From the NCBI GenBank assembly GCA_019359175.1, contig JAHHHU010000003.1:290148-354147 (forward strand): a DNA stretch of 64,000 bases, given 5' to 3'. The stretch's first letter is position 1. Each line of letters opens with the position of its first letter. Source of the stretch: Phormidium tanganyikae FI6-MK23 (GTDB taxonomy: Bacteria > Cyanobacteriota > Cyanobacteriia > Leptolyngbyales > Leptolyngbyaceae). Below are positions 1 to 9,618 of the stretch, in pieces. The notes beneath the pieces were generated by a model. That model did no database searches, was not told where the DNA came from, and saw only the letters and a list, made by a program, of their open reading frames with translations. The position numbers and the translations under genes are program-made.

Positions 1-214
1 GCAAACATCTACGATTAAAAACAAACGATTTCGGTTAGCTCAAAACAATGTATCGCAGAGTTCAACTATCAGTTCAACTGTCTCAGCCCAACCTCAATCA
101 CTTCGCTCCAAACTCATCCACGATCGACATTCCTTCTCCAAAAAAGCGTGTTCCAGAACAAGCCTTAAACCACATAATTCTAGTTCTGGAACTCCTCATC
201 ACCTTAGAATCACA

Positions 215-829
215 TCACTTCTTACAAAACTTCTCCTCCAAACTCAGCAAGTCCACCTCCTGCCAATCAATGTTCTTCCCGGCATGGTAAGCCGTCTCGA
301 TCGTCGTCCTATCCTTGTTCAAAATTCCATCGATCGAATCTGTCGGTAGTCCTTGTTTCTCAAGTCGTTCCTGAATCCTACGTCGCAACGCTCGAAAAGC
401 CTGCTTCGTAATCGGCCCAAACACCCCATCAATGCACCCATCATAGAGTCCCTCCTGCTTTAGCCGAGCTTGAGCATCTTCCAACGACAGCAACTCCGCA
501 TCCTCAAGCAACAGTGGATCAGGCTCCCCCGTATGTCTGCTCAACAAATGCTCCATCCACTTCGGCTCGATCGCAAACTTCAGTTTCTCCTGCTGCTGCT
601 GAATAAACTTCTCGTCAATCAATCCCAACTCATGCCCCAAGATGTGATCAACTTCATCAATTAGAAAGTCAAGCATTGGATCTTTCTGTGCATCCTCCAA
701 AATCGCCTGAACGCGATCTGCCTCTGTTTCAGTTAACGTCGGTTGACATTCCAACCTGTAATACTCGTTTAGTACAAGTCGGTAATCTTCCAAGGCCTGA
801 ATGAAATTGTCCATAGTATTTTCCTGCAC
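215..829 (-). CDS. Peptidoglycan-binding-domain protein
   Basis: Encodes about 204 residues. The C-terminal half carries a PG_binding_1-like signature: a leucine-rich start, then YDGCIDGVFGPITKQAFRAL, the usual G-x-[FY]-G-x-x-T pattern that precedes the helix packing on peptidoglycan. A second, weaker repeat follows (LPTDSIDGILNKDRTTIETA). The N-terminal 100 residues are acidic, helical and not recognised. No signal peptide or membrane segment is visible, which is odd for a wall-binding module, so the repeat may serve another binding role. The first ATG at 829 and a second five codons later (MDNF) are both possible starts. It is transcribed away from the sigma factor gene downstream on the other strand. 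Domain call is confident, function is not. Confidence 0.72.
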   Translation of the reverse strand: MQENTMDNFIQALEDYRLVLNEYYRLECQPTLTETEADRVQAILEDAQKDPMLDFLIDEVDHILGHELGLIDEKFIQQQQEKLKFAIEPKWMEHLLSRHTGEPDPLLLEDAELLSLEDAQARLKQEGLYDGCIDGVFGPITKQAFRALRRRIQERLEKQGLPTDSIDGILNKDRTTIETAYHAGKNIDWQEVDLLSLEEKFCKK

Positions 830-1065
830 GCATTACATGACAAAACAATCCCAGTCCGCTCCTTTGTTCTTGACAGAGAAGCGGCAGTGGTTGAATCGCC
901 TCCATACAATAGGTGCTACCGCTTCCAAGAATGTGACATATCTTTGCTCTAAAAGTTTCGATTCCGCTCTTAAAAATCCTCTGACGACTGATCTTAGGGG
1001 CAGATCGGTGTCACACTCCGAGGCAAAAAAACACTGTATTCATGAAGCCCTCACTGTGAAAACTT

Positions 1066-1674
1066 ATGAACGACTCAGAAAAGGATTGTCAGAGAAGAGC
1101 GATCGAAGAAGTTATGAATCAAATTCTTGACGCAGATAGCCCCCATGCTTACTCGATGATTCCAACTGTGAGACGTTACATTTACCGATTTAACCTAAAG
1201 TCTCGTGTCGAACCTGCCGAGATACTCATCGAAGCCTATCTAAGAGCGCTAAGGGCAACCAATGAGGAAATTAAGATCGAGAACCCTAAAGCGTGGCTTA
1301 GATCCACGGCATACAACATTGTTCGAGAGCGCAGTCGAAAAGAGAAAAAAGAATTTCCCACCGATCCGCAAGCACTCGTTCTAGATTCAGCCTGCGAACC
1401 TGGCAACCATTGTGAAGCAAACTGCGATCGTAATTTAGCAATTCTTTGGCAAGCATTCAAACAACTCAGAGCCGCCGAACCTGAGATTGCAGAACTAATA
1501 GACTTGCAAATTTTGCAGCAGATGTCTTGGTCAGAAATTCAGCAACATTTCCGCAACCAAGGTCGAAAAACACCAACCATAGAAGCTTTGCGCCAAAGAG
1601 CCAGTCGCGCCAAAAAAAAGCTCCGACAACTATTCCACAAACTCGGCGGAGAATACGAGCCGCTCCGATTCTGA
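1066..1674 (+). CDS. Small sigma-70-family RNA polymerase sigma factor
   Basis: A 202-residue protein with the two-domain plan of small (ECF-like) sigma factors. Residues about 30-95 resemble region 2, including the segment PKAWLRSTAYNIVRERSR, which is characteristic of cyanobacterial members. Residues about 125-195 form a region-4-type helix-turn-helix, with the LQQMSWSEIQQHF helix and a basic C-terminal recognition helix rich in R and K. The region between them contains three cysteines (ACEPGNHCEANC), which could be a metal or redox site, though this is inference. No anti-sigma gene lies next to it. The start lacks a clear ribosome-binding site. A hairpin follows the stop. Confidence 0.75.
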   Translation: MNDSEKDCQRRAIEEVMNQILDADSPHAYSMIPTVRRYIYRFNLKSRVEPAEILIEAYLRALRATNEEIKIENPKAWLRSTAYNIVRERSRKEKKEFPTDPQALVLDSACEPGNHCEANCDRNLAILWQAFKQLRAAEPEIAELIDLQILQQMSWSEIQQHFRNQGRKTPTIEALRQRASRAKKKLRQLFHKLGGEYEPLRF

Positions 1675-1695
1675 CAACACTTTGTCGATCGAGGG

Positions 1696-1717
1696 AGATC
1701 AAAGGTTTCTTTGATCT
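1696..1717 (+). terminator. Hairpin after the small sigma factor gene
   Basis: A perfect 9-bp inverted repeat (AGATCAAAG / CTTTGATCT) with a GTTT loop lies 22 bases after the sigma factor stop codon and is followed by AATTTG. The U-tract is weak, so termination efficiency is uncertain. Confidence 0.45.
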
Positions 1718-1820
1718 AATTTGCGCTGTTGCCTCAAAGTAAGCCCGATCGACCTGTCACATGATTGCCTATTTAGTCATCTATTGATATAGCAATCATT
1801 TAAAACAAGGAGCCTTTTCT

Positions 1821-2039
1821 ATGTTGCATTGGCTTTATTCTATGCCAGAGCGCTTAGAAGATGAAGACGAAGCGATCGTGGTAAATGTTCTCGATCGCGA
1901 CAAAGAATGGCAGGTTGATTTTCAAGCGACATACTGGATTGCACGATCGCGCCGACCCCTAACCCTCAAAATCGGTGATACAGTGCGCGTCATCGGACGA
2001 CAAAACAACACCTTGTTCATCGAAACCATTCCACATTAA
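1821..2039 (+). CDS. NfeD-like OB-fold small protein
   Basis: A 72-residue soluble protein resembling the C-terminal OB-fold domain of NfeD/YuaF-like proteins. The pattern V-x-F-Q-A-x-Y-W-x-A-R followed by LKIGDTVRVIGRQNNTLFIE is the typical last three strands of that fold. Free-standing copies are common in cyanobacteria; membrane-bound relatives act with stomatin/flotillin-type proteins in membrane microdomains, but no partner is seen here. Start is well set by AAGGAG ten bases before the ATG. It ends three bases before the convergent transglutaminase gene. Confidence 0.72.
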   Translation: MLHWLYSMPERLEDEDEAIVVNVLDRDKEWQVDFQATYWIARSRRPLTLKIGDTVRVIGRQNNTLFIETIPH

Positions 2040-2042
2040 TTC

Positions 2043-2969
2043 TCAAGCCATTGCACTCACCACCGGAGCAGCTTCAAACTCAGGCAGCGCTCCCAACTTA
2101 CGAATCGAAACATTCACCTCAATCCCCAAATAATCCCCAGCATCCCCAAACCAAGACCCCGACAAAGGAATCACCTGCCCAGGGTGACGCGCGATCGCGA
2201 CTCGAATCAAATCAGATCCCGCCGTAATCCGATTCGTCGGATCATAAGCTCGCCACCCTGCACCCGGAAGATAAACCTGCATCCAAGCGTGAGTAGCTCC
2301 AGAACCCGTCATCCCGACCTCACCCCCATCCAGAGCCGAATCATACAGATACCCACTCACAAAGCGGCAAGCTAACCCCAATCGCCGCGAAGCCTCAATC
2401 ATCAGCCAAGCATAATCCCGACAAGTTCCCGACTGTAAGCGCAATGTCTCAGCCGGATTCTGAGTTCCTTCTGTCTCGCGAACTTGATAGGTCAGAGAAC
2501 GATTGATACTATCCATCATCCGCTGCAATACATCCAAAGTATTGTCTTGATCTCCTGCGACAAAGCTTTTTGTCCAAGCAGCAAGACGACCTTCAGGATC
2601 TTCGCTATGCGGACGGATAAACACTGATAAATCGTTCCATTCATCGGGAGTGTACTGTACAGGCACTTCCTCTGCACGAGAATCTAATGGAAAATCAGCG
2701 ATCGCAGGAATCCCAAAATGCTCTCCCCGAACCCGATAGGTCACAATCAATTCTTTCGCTAGTTCACCAAATTCGAGCAGTGCCACATTGTTTGAGAGCG
2801 TATCCATCATCCAGCGAGTTTTACACGGAAGATTCGTTTCCAGCGAATAGCTCAGAATCCGTCCGCCATAGCCCGTACTCGGTAAGAAGATAGCGCGATG
2901 TTCCCCAAAGCTCACAGGATTGCGATACCGATAGGTTGTAGTGTGTTCCAAATCATAAATGATACCCAT
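2043..2969 (-). CDS. Transglutaminase-like cysteine protease family protein
   Basis: A 308-residue protein with an N-terminal bacterial transglutaminase-like beta domain (residues about 5-90, starting YDLEHTTTYRYRNPVSFGEH) and a transglutaminase core. The catalytic triad is visible: Cys in SGTCRDYAW, His in GATHAWMQVYLPG and Asp in WRAYDPTN. These proteins are usually cytoplasmic proteases or amidases, often near circularly permuted ATP-grasp or alpha-E genes; none of those is adjacent here. No signal peptide. Start ATG at 2969 is consistent with the conserved N-terminus. Confidence 0.9.
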   Translation of the reverse strand: MGIIYDLEHTTTYRYRNPVSFGEHRAIFLPSTGYGGRILSYSLETNLPCKTRWMMDTLSNNVALLEFGELAKELIVTYRVRGEHFGIPAIADFPLDSRAEEVPVQYTPDEWNDLSVFIRPHSEDPEGRLAAWTKSFVAGDQDNTLDVLQRMMDSINRSLTYQVRETEGTQNPAETLRLQSGTCRDYAWLMIEASRRLGLACRFVSGYLYDSALDGGEVGMTGSGATHAWMQVYLPGAGWRAYDPTNRITAGSDLIRVAIARHPGQVIPLSGSWFGDAGDYLGIEVNVSIRKLGALPEFEAAPVVSAMA

Positions 2970-3080
2970 AGCACTTCGTCCCCATCAAAACTTACTAATA
3001 TTGACACAGAGATGAGATTCATTGATCTCTGTGTCAATACTGCCAGACCGATGAGATTAGCGATGATTTCAATTAAAAAA

Positions 3081-3227
3081 CTACTGCACGATGTGCGTAT
3101 TGGTGCTGAAGTAATAGAACGCTGCTAGAAGCACGATCGATAGCGCTCCAATCAAAGTGCTAACCAAAAGAACCGCAGAAGACTTCTGACTCTTAGTTGT
3201 TTCTGTATTAGATGTATTAGATTTCAT
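3081..3227 (-). CDS. 48-residue single-pass membrane peptide
   Basis: A short gene supported by a very good ribosome-binding site: AAAGGAG eight bases before the ATG. The product has a polar N-terminus of about 16 residues rich in Ser, Thr and Lys, one hydrophobic helix (residues about 18-38, SAVLLVSTLIGALSIVLLAA), then an aromatic YYF and a short polar tail ending HIVQ. This suggests an inner or thylakoid membrane peptide with N-terminus in the cytoplasm. It does not match the photosystem or cytochrome b6f small subunits I can recall. It lies alone between the transglutaminase gene and the caspase gene. Function unknown. Confidence 0.6.
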   Translation of the reverse strand: MKSNTSNTETTKSQKSSAVLLVSTLIGALSIVLLAAFYYFSTNTHIVQ

Positions 3228-3390
3228 TGTACTAACTCCTTTCAACGTAATTTAGTCACTATTTTGAAGAGAACAAACCCAAAGGACATCCAGCTTTAGA
3301 GCTAAACCATTTTTTCTAATTGAGTATGTCCGATCATCGTGATCTATCCTCAGAGCTACCAATCTAATTCGAGTACAGGCTGAGAGTAGA

Positions 3391-6300
3391 TTAGTTCTTT
3401 TGTATCGTTTCGGGGCATAAATTCGGCTGCGACGATCGTAAATAAGACCGCGCTCGATCGCAGCTTTGATCCAGCAAACTCTCTAAGTCCAAATTCCAGC
3501 TCGTCAACCCTAGGCGATCGCTCGTACTCAAGAGCTTTCCAGATTGAAAGGCAACACTCGCGACCCGATCCTGTGTCCCGATCAATGTCTTAATCAGTTC
3601 CCCCGTTTCACTGTTCCAAAGTTTAATCGTAGTATCATCGCTTCCAGAAGCTAACACCGAACCATTTTGATTAAAGCTCAAAGACGTGACACCGCTATTG
3701 TGACCGATCAAAGTTTGATGTAATTTTGCTTCATCCACCGCCCAGAGTTGAATCCTGCTGTCCCAACTCGCAGAAGCTAATGTTTTTCCATCAGGACTAA
3801 AAGCCAGTGCCGCGATCTCTAGTTTGTGTTTTCCAAGAATCGTCGAAGTTCTGCGATCGACATCCCACAGTCGAACTGTATTATCTGCACTACCCGAAGC
3901 CAAACGCCCATCAGAACTATAACTTAAGCTTGTTACCTCATCAGTATGACCTTGCAAAATCGTTAGTAAGTTTCCTTCGATCGCCCAAATCTTAATCGTT
4001 CGATCAGCACTCGCAGACGCAAAACTTTGTCGATCGGGATTAAAACTCAATGCCGTAACGCGATCGTTATGTCCTGCAATCGTTCGGATCAGCTCTCCAG
4101 TCTCAATATTCCAAAGCCGAATTGTTTTATCCGTACTCGCAGAAATCAACAAAGAATTATCAGGACTAATTTGAATCTGAGTAATCGGAGCAGTGTGACC
4201 TTTTAAGCTAAGAAAATCTTTGTTGTGCTGTAGCTGAATCGTATTATCTGGAGCCGCGATCGCAATCACGCTTCCATCCGAATTCGCGCTCATTGTTGAA
4301 AGCCCAGTGCTCGATCGAGCTTGAGGATTGACCTGCCAAATTCGAGCCGTTTTATCTGCACTCGCGCTTAAAAGCTGAGTTCCAGCCGGACTAAAACTAA
4401 GGTGCATCACTGCGGCTGTATGTCCTTGTATCGTTTCGAGCAGGACACCTTCTAAGTTCCAAAGCCGAATCGTTTTATCGATCGAGCCTGTTGCGATCCT
4501 GCGTCCATCAGGACTATAACTCGCCGTGTTAACTTGCTCTCGATGTCCCTCAAACGCTGCAATCTCCTTTCCATTCAGTGTCCAAAGCTTAACGACCTTA
4601 TCGCCACTCGTCAGAAACGATCGGCCATTCGGGGCCATCATCACACTATTCACCCGCGCTTGATGGACTTCAAAGCTCTTGAGTGCATCCGATTGTCCCA
4701 CTTGCCAAAATTTGACCGTCCCATCTTCGCCACCAGAAAGAATTTGTCGATCGCTCTGTCCAAAGTTCACACGGTTCACCCAGCCTTTGTGCCCCCGAAA
4801 GGTCTGAGCTTCTTTCATCTGATCAAGCTGCCACAGTTTAACTGTTCCATCTCTGCTACTCGAAACGAGAGATCGCTGATTTGGACTAAACTGCACATCT
4901 GTCACCCAATCCCGATGTCCACTCAAAGTCTGTAACAATGCTCCATCCCGATTCCACAGCTTAATCGTTTTATCTGCACTCGCAGTCGCAATTCGTTGAT
5001 TGTCAGAGCTGAACGCCACCGCCAGAGCGCGATCGCTGTGTCCAGTTAAATCTTTGATCAGTTGACCTTCACGCGACCATAGTTTGACTAGTCCATCATT
5101 GCTAACCGTTGCAATCAGTTGACCATCAGAACTCATGCGAACATCATTCACAGACTGAACATGACCCGTGAGCCGATTTGATTCTTGAGTTCGAGAAATC
5201 GCTTGCTGTAGTGTTGCGATCGCAGTTGTTTTCACCGCAACTGGGATAAAGTTCCAAGGTCGATCGAGTTGTTTTAACTGTTGTCCTGCTTTGATTGCTG
5301 CGGTTAATGATTCTAGCTGCTGATTTGAGTCCAATAAAGCCTCAGAAGAGGTAGAAAGCGCTTGAATCTCCCGAACTTGAGCATTTCTCTGATTCCACAG
5401 TGCTAAACCACTCAAACCGAATGCAGCGATCGCAACGGCTGCAATAGAGACGATCGTGTATTGAGCGCGTCTCAAACGGCGTTTTAAGCCAATCCGCTCA
5501 CCCTGACGCGCTTCTAGACTCTTCTCAATAAAAACTTGGGTATCTTGAGCAAGTTCATCAGTGTGCTTTGCATAAAGCTCTTCCGCTTCTGCAAGTCGCA
5601 TTCCTCGCAACAATAAATCAGGCGATCGATTGCTCTTTTTCCACTCGATCGCAGATTGTTCGATCGGGCGCTGAACTCGTAGCCGATTGCGGTTTTCATC
5701 AACCCACCCGCGCAACGTTGACCACTGCCGAATCAAAATTTCGTGGGCTAACTCGATCATATCGGTGTTGATCACAATCAGCTTTGCAGCACTCAGCGAT
5801 TGCAATGTTCGATCGATTAATGCTCCAGAATACTTCACTGTAGATAAGTCCGACTTTAGCACTCTCCGCCCCGAATCTTCTCCAAGCGGTGTGAGCGACA
5901 GAAAGATCCAGCGAGCACACTGTTGTTCATCGTCATCGAGTTGATTGTAAGCCGATTGCGCTTTATGATCTAACGCACCTTGCAAACTTCCAATCTCAGA
6001 ACGATAAGCTTCTAATGTTAGTGTTCCTTGTTGCCACAGTTGATCGAGTACAAATTCTAAGCTCGGCAAATCTGCTGGAGTTCGGACGCTCTGCGAGGCG
6101 AAGCCACCGAGTTCTTGCAGCAAAACCTCGACCAATTCCAACTCCACCGTCAATCCCACTTGTTCCGCAGGTTGTACAATCGCTTGACAGTAGGCTTCAT
6201 CACTCAGATAAGGCGGAACTAAAATGCTCGATCGCTGTAAAATCGTCGCAAGCTGAGGAATTTCCAAACCTGCCGCAACAAAATCGGCTCTCAGAGTGAA

Positions 6301-8220
6301 AACAAGTCTAAAGCGATCGCGAGTATATTCAAGAATCTCTAAAATAATGTTGAGAAAGTCTTGCCGAACATACTCAGAACAGAGCGTAAAGAGTTCTTCA
6401 AGCTGATCAATTACTAGCAATACCATCGGTTCAGATCGCGTCCGAAACCATTGCACTAAGCCTTCTGTACCTTGATATAACAATCCTTCAATCTGAGCTT
6501 GATCTTCTGGGTCAGCTAAACATTGCACTAAAGCATCAAACGGTTGACTTCCTGGACACATTCGCCCGATCCACCAGTGTTCACTTCCCGGAACGCGCTC
6601 CCCCTGACGCAACTGCGCCATCAATCCTGCCTGCACGATCGAAGATTTTCCACTCCCCGAAGCTCCAATCACTGCTAAACAAGACTGTCGCTGAATTGCT
6701 TGTAAAAGCTGTTGCGTGATTGCTTCCCGCCCATAAAAGAATACTGCATCATTTTCCGTAAATGCTTGCAATCCCCGATAAGGACGCGCATCCAAACCCT
6801 GAGACAACTGCTGCCCCGGAAATACTTCAAGGATGTTCTGTGTTCCCAACAAACAAGCCTGAAGCGCAATCTTTTCAGCTAACGCCACTTGAAGTTGAGC
6901 AATCCACGCCGCGACTGAATAGCCCGATCGAGGATCGCTACGACTCAAAGTTTCAACCAGCGATCGCGTAAACAATTCAGCTTCATTTCGAGGAGAAGCT
7001 GCCGCAATCAAACACTGTCCCTGCTCTCGCTGTAATTCCTCGATCCAATCGGGCAAATCATCTGCACCCGGACAATCGAGAATCACAATCTGTTGAGCGA
7101 TCGCGCTTTTCCGCAAAGCTTGACGCAACCACGATCGAGAAATTCGCTCAGTCCCCAACATCAAACAAGGCTCACCCTCGATCGTGGTTCCAGCTTTGGC
7201 ACGTAAATAAACTAGAACTGTTGTTGCTTCCGGTGTCTGTAGCTTCGCTTGAATGCTCGATCGAACAGTCTTCCAATCATCAGAATGATACGCCAACTCA
7301 AACTCACCATTAAGTAGCTTACTCAGTTGCAAAGTTAAACGATGATTGGGAAACGCATCAATCACGATCGCTTGCCGAGAAGGAAGTGCGATCGACTTTG
7401 ATTTCACGCCCAATACGAACTGTTCTGAACTCTCTACGAATCGTTTTGGAGTTTGCAGCGGATATTGTTCCCCCCGCTTTTGTTGATTGCTCTTATCAAT
7501 GTACTGAAGCGTTTGATGATACACATACTTGTACAATCTATCTGCATCGATCGTTCCGCTCGAATCTGCCGCCGCTCCTCGCAATCCCTGCATCAGAAAG
7601 TATGTAAACACCCCATGCCCCAACTCTGGAAACTCCCAAGATCGTTGAGCCTGATCACAAGACAACAATCCGTAAAAGCCTTGACTCTGTGAAGCTTGCC
7701 GTCTGAACAATTCCATCAATTGCACAGTTGGATTTGAAAGCATCTCTCCAAGCGTCGAATCGTGACAAGCATCTAACCATACAATTTGTTGCTTTGCTGA
7801 AGAGTGACTCAACTGCTCCAAAAGCTCAGAAACACTCAGCCCAGTCTTCAGCAAATCCGCTGTTTGAGTATCAGCCAAACAAAGAATCGGTCGCTGTGTT
7901 TCCGTCTCTAAAACACCATGACCCGAAAAGTACACGAGAACAGTATCCAAAGCTTGAGCCGATTGAACGATCGTACTCAAGCTGTCGCGGACTTGAGCGA
8001 TCGTTGCCGGAACTCCAAAATCGTGGCGACTTTGCATCGATCGTGCTTGAAAGGCTTGAGTCGCATCAATCAGCGCCTCAGAAAGCCCCTGACAATCGAT
8101 CGCGGAATATTGCAGCGAAGGAAGGTGTGGATCTTTGTAGCGATTGACACCGACTAACAAAATCCAGAGTTTAGCTTGTCCCGTCTCTAAGACGGTGGAA
8201 CGGTTGACAGCGCGGAGCAT
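3391..8220 (-). CDS. Caspase / STAND NTPase / WD40 giant protein
   Basis: A 1609-residue multidomain protein. Residues about 15-270 are a C14 caspase-like (metacaspase) domain with catalytic His101 (YFSGHG) and Cys152 (LDACHD). Residues about 283-465 look like a second, degenerate caspase fold: VLVYLRAKAG and VILDCPG sit where the catalytic motifs should be, and both catalytic residues are gone. A STAND-type NTPase (nSTAND1) follows, with P-loop GASGSGKSS at 519-527 and Walker B LLVIDQLEELF. A transmembrane helix lies near residue 920 (IVSIAAVAIAAFGLSGLAL). The C-terminus holds about 14 WD40 repeats, enough for two seven-bladed propellers. Relatives are multicellular-cyanobacterial signalling or conflict proteins in which the propeller senses a ligand, the NTPase oligomerises and the caspase cleaves a target. 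Target unknown. It stands alone, divergent from the MFS gene. Confidence 0.93.
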   Translation of the reverse strand: MLRAVNRSTVLETGQAKLWILLVGVNRYKDPHLPSLQYSAIDCQGLSEALIDATQAFQARSMQSRHDFGVPATIAQVRDSLSTIVQSAQALDTVLVYFSGHGVLETETQRPILCLADTQTADLLKTGLSVSELLEQLSHSSAKQQIVWLDACHDSTLGEMLSNPTVQLMELFRRQASQSQGFYGLLSCDQAQRSWEFPELGHGVFTYFLMQGLRGAAADSSGTIDADRLYKYVYHQTLQYIDKSNQQKRGEQYPLQTPKRFVESSEQFVLGVKSKSIALPSRQAIVIDAFPNHRLTLQLSKLLNGEFELAYHSDDWKTVRSSIQAKLQTPEATTVLVYLRAKAGTTIEGEPCLMLGTERISRSWLRQALRKSAIAQQIVILDCPGADDLPDWIEELQREQGQCLIAAASPRNEAELFTRSLVETLSRSDPRSGYSVAAWIAQLQVALAEKIALQACLLGTQNILEVFPGQQLSQGLDARPYRGLQAFTENDAVFFYGREAITQQLLQAIQRQSCLAVIGASGSGKSSIVQAGLMAQLRQGERVPGSEHWWIGRMCPGSQPFDALVQCLADPEDQAQIEGLLYQGTEGLVQWFRTRSEPMVLLVIDQLEELFTLCSEYVRQDFLNIILEILEYTRDRFRLVFTLRADFVAAGLEIPQLATILQRSSILVPPYLSDEAYCQAIVQPAEQVGLTVELELVEVLLQELGGFASQSVRTPADLPSLEFVLDQLWQQGTLTLEAYRSEIGSLQGALDHKAQSAYNQLDDDEQQCARWIFLSLTPLGEDSGRRVLKSDLSTVKYSGALIDRTLQSLSAAKLIVINTDMIELAHEILIRQWSTLRGWVDENRNRLRVQRPIEQSAIEWKKSNRSPDLLLRGMRLAEAEELYAKHTDELAQDTQVFIEKSLEARQGERIGLKRRLRRAQYTIVSIAAVAIAAFGLSGLALWNQRNAQVREIQALSTSSEALLDSNQQLESLTAAIKAGQQLKQLDRPWNFIPVAVKTTAIATLQQAISRTQESNRLTGHVQSVNDVRMSSDGQLIATVSNDGLVKLWSREGQLIKDLTGHSDRALAVAFSSDNQRIATASADKTIKLWNRDGALLQTLSGHRDWVTDVQFSPNQRSLVSSSRDGTVKLWQLDQMKEAQTFRGHKGWVNRVNFGQSDRQILSGGEDGTVKFWQVGQSDALKSFEVHQARVNSVMMAPNGRSFLTSGDKVVKLWTLNGKEIAAFEGHREQVNTASYSPDGRRIATGSIDKTIRLWNLEGVLLETIQGHTAAVMHLSFSPAGTQLLSASADKTARIWQVNPQARSSTGLSTMSANSDGSVIAIAAPDNTIQLQHNKDFLSLKGHTAPITQIQISPDNSLLISASTDKTIRLWNIETGELIRTIAGHNDRVTALSFNPDRQSFASASADRTIKIWAIEGNLLTILQGHTDEVTSLSYSSDGRLASGSADNTVRLWDVDRRTSTILGKHKLEIAALAFSPDGKTLASASWDSRIQLWAVDEAKLHQTLIGHNSGVTSLSFNQNGSVLASGSDDTTIKLWNSETGELIKTLIGTQDRVASVAFQSGKLLSTSDRLGLTSWNLDLESLLDQSCDRARSYLRSSQPNLCPETIQKN

Positions 8221-8381
8221 ATAAGTATTTCAGAGAGTAGAATGCCTCGATTGCGTCAGTATAAGCGAACCGTTGACCCACTTGGTGACGTAAAGCAGCG
8301 AATAGATAAATTTCGAGGTCAGAGCAGTCATATGATGTTTCTCCACTACACTGACAGCAGTACTGCAAGAGTTTGAGTTTC

Positions 8382-9611
8382 ATGGGGTTTTTACCGCGTC
8401 TCCAGCCTCAAGTTTGGCTGTTAGCATTTGGGCGATTGTTGTCGCAAGTTGGAACTGGTTTTACGTTGTTCTACGCGCCGATTTTCTTTGTGAATCAGGT
8501 AGGGTTGTCGGCAACAGCGGTCGGAGTCGGAATCGGGAGCGCTTCGATTTCGGGGGTCGTCGGTCGCGCGTTGGGTGGAACATTCGCAGATTCTAAGTTC
8601 TGGGGACGCAGAAGAACGCTGTTATTGTCCGCACTGATTAGCGCGATCGCATCTTTTGCGTTAGCGATCGCCTACAACTTCCCTACCTTTGTGATTGGAA
8701 ATCTACTGATGGGATTGGGCACAGGCATCTATTGGCCCGCCACAGAAGCAACCGTCGCAGATTTGACCACGTCTGAGCAGCGAAATGAAGCCTATTCGAT
8801 CACTCGATTATCCGACGCGCTAGGGTTAGGAATTGGCGTGGTTCTAGGCGGATTGTTGATCAGCACAACAGGTTCATATCGAGCCTTGTTTGTAATTGAT
8901 GGTGTCTCGTTTTTCGTATTCTTCGGCGTGATTTACTTCTTAATCAAAGAGACGAATCGATCGATCAGCTCACAGTCCCAATGGAGCGGATGGAACACGG
9001 CGTTTCGCGATCGACGATTAATGATTTTCGTGATCGTCAACACAATGTTCACAACCTACATTGTGCAGATCGATAGTACTTTGCCGCTGTATTTAACGAA
9101 TTTTGTGCGCGTCGCCGGAGAGAAAGGCTTTGAACCCACAACCATTAGCGCCTTATACACCGGATATCTCACGCTTTCAGTCTTAGCGCAATTGCCGATC
9201 GCTCGATCGCTAAATCGATTCAGTCGCGCTCAGGTATTAATGATCTCAGCAGGATTTTGGGCGATCGCGTTTAGTCTCGTTTGGATCACAGGAACCGTTC
9301 AACAGATGCACTTAGGTTGGGCGATCGCGACGTTTACGATGTTGGCATTTGCGATCGTCACGTATATGCCGTCTGCGTCGTCGCTAGTGATGGATTTTGC
9401 ACCTGAATCGCTGCGAGGCGTGTATTTAGCCGTCAATTCCCAATGTTGGGCGTTGGGATACTTCATCGGGCCGCCAATCGGCGGTTGGGCACTGGATCAA
9501 ACGCGATCGATTGCCAGCGGATACTGGCTCGTTTTGGTCGCGACGGTTGCGATCGCGGTTCTAATTTTGCGAGTGTTGGATAAAATGGTCAGTCACAACC
9601 CTTCCGCGTAA
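8382..9611 (+). CDS. Major facilitator superfamily transporter
   Basis: About 409 residues with twelve predicted hydrophobic segments. After the first helix pair comes the cytoplasmic loop GRALGGTFADSKFWGRRR, the usual MFS loop 2-3 signature (GxLxDrxGrrr-like). The second half begins near residue 210 after a polar loop. Sequence style is that of drug or metabolite exporters; substrate cannot be told. The ATG at 8382 is preferred over an upstream TTG because AAGAG lies ten bases before it. It is followed eight bases later by a coiled-coil membrane protein, probably in one transcript. Confidence 0.88.
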   Translation: MGFLPRLQPQVWLLAFGRLLSQVGTGFTLFYAPIFFVNQVGLSATAVGVGIGSASISGVVGRALGGTFADSKFWGRRRTLLLSALISAIASFALAIAYNFPTFVIGNLLMGLGTGIYWPATEATVADLTTSEQRNEAYSITRLSDALGLGIGVVLGGLLISTTGSYRALFVIDGVSFFVFFGVIYFLIKETNRSISSQSQWSGWNTAFRDRRLMIFVIVNTMFTTYIVQIDSTLPLYLTNFVRVAGEKGFEPTTISALYTGYLTLSVLAQLPIARSLNRFSRAQVLMISAGFWAIAFSLVWITGTVQQMHLGWAIATFTMLAFAIVTYMPSASSLVMDFAPESLRGVYLAVNSQCWALGYFIGPPIGGWALDQTRSIASGYWLVLVATVAIAVLILRVLDKMVSHNPSA

Positions 9612-9618
9612 TCCCGAT

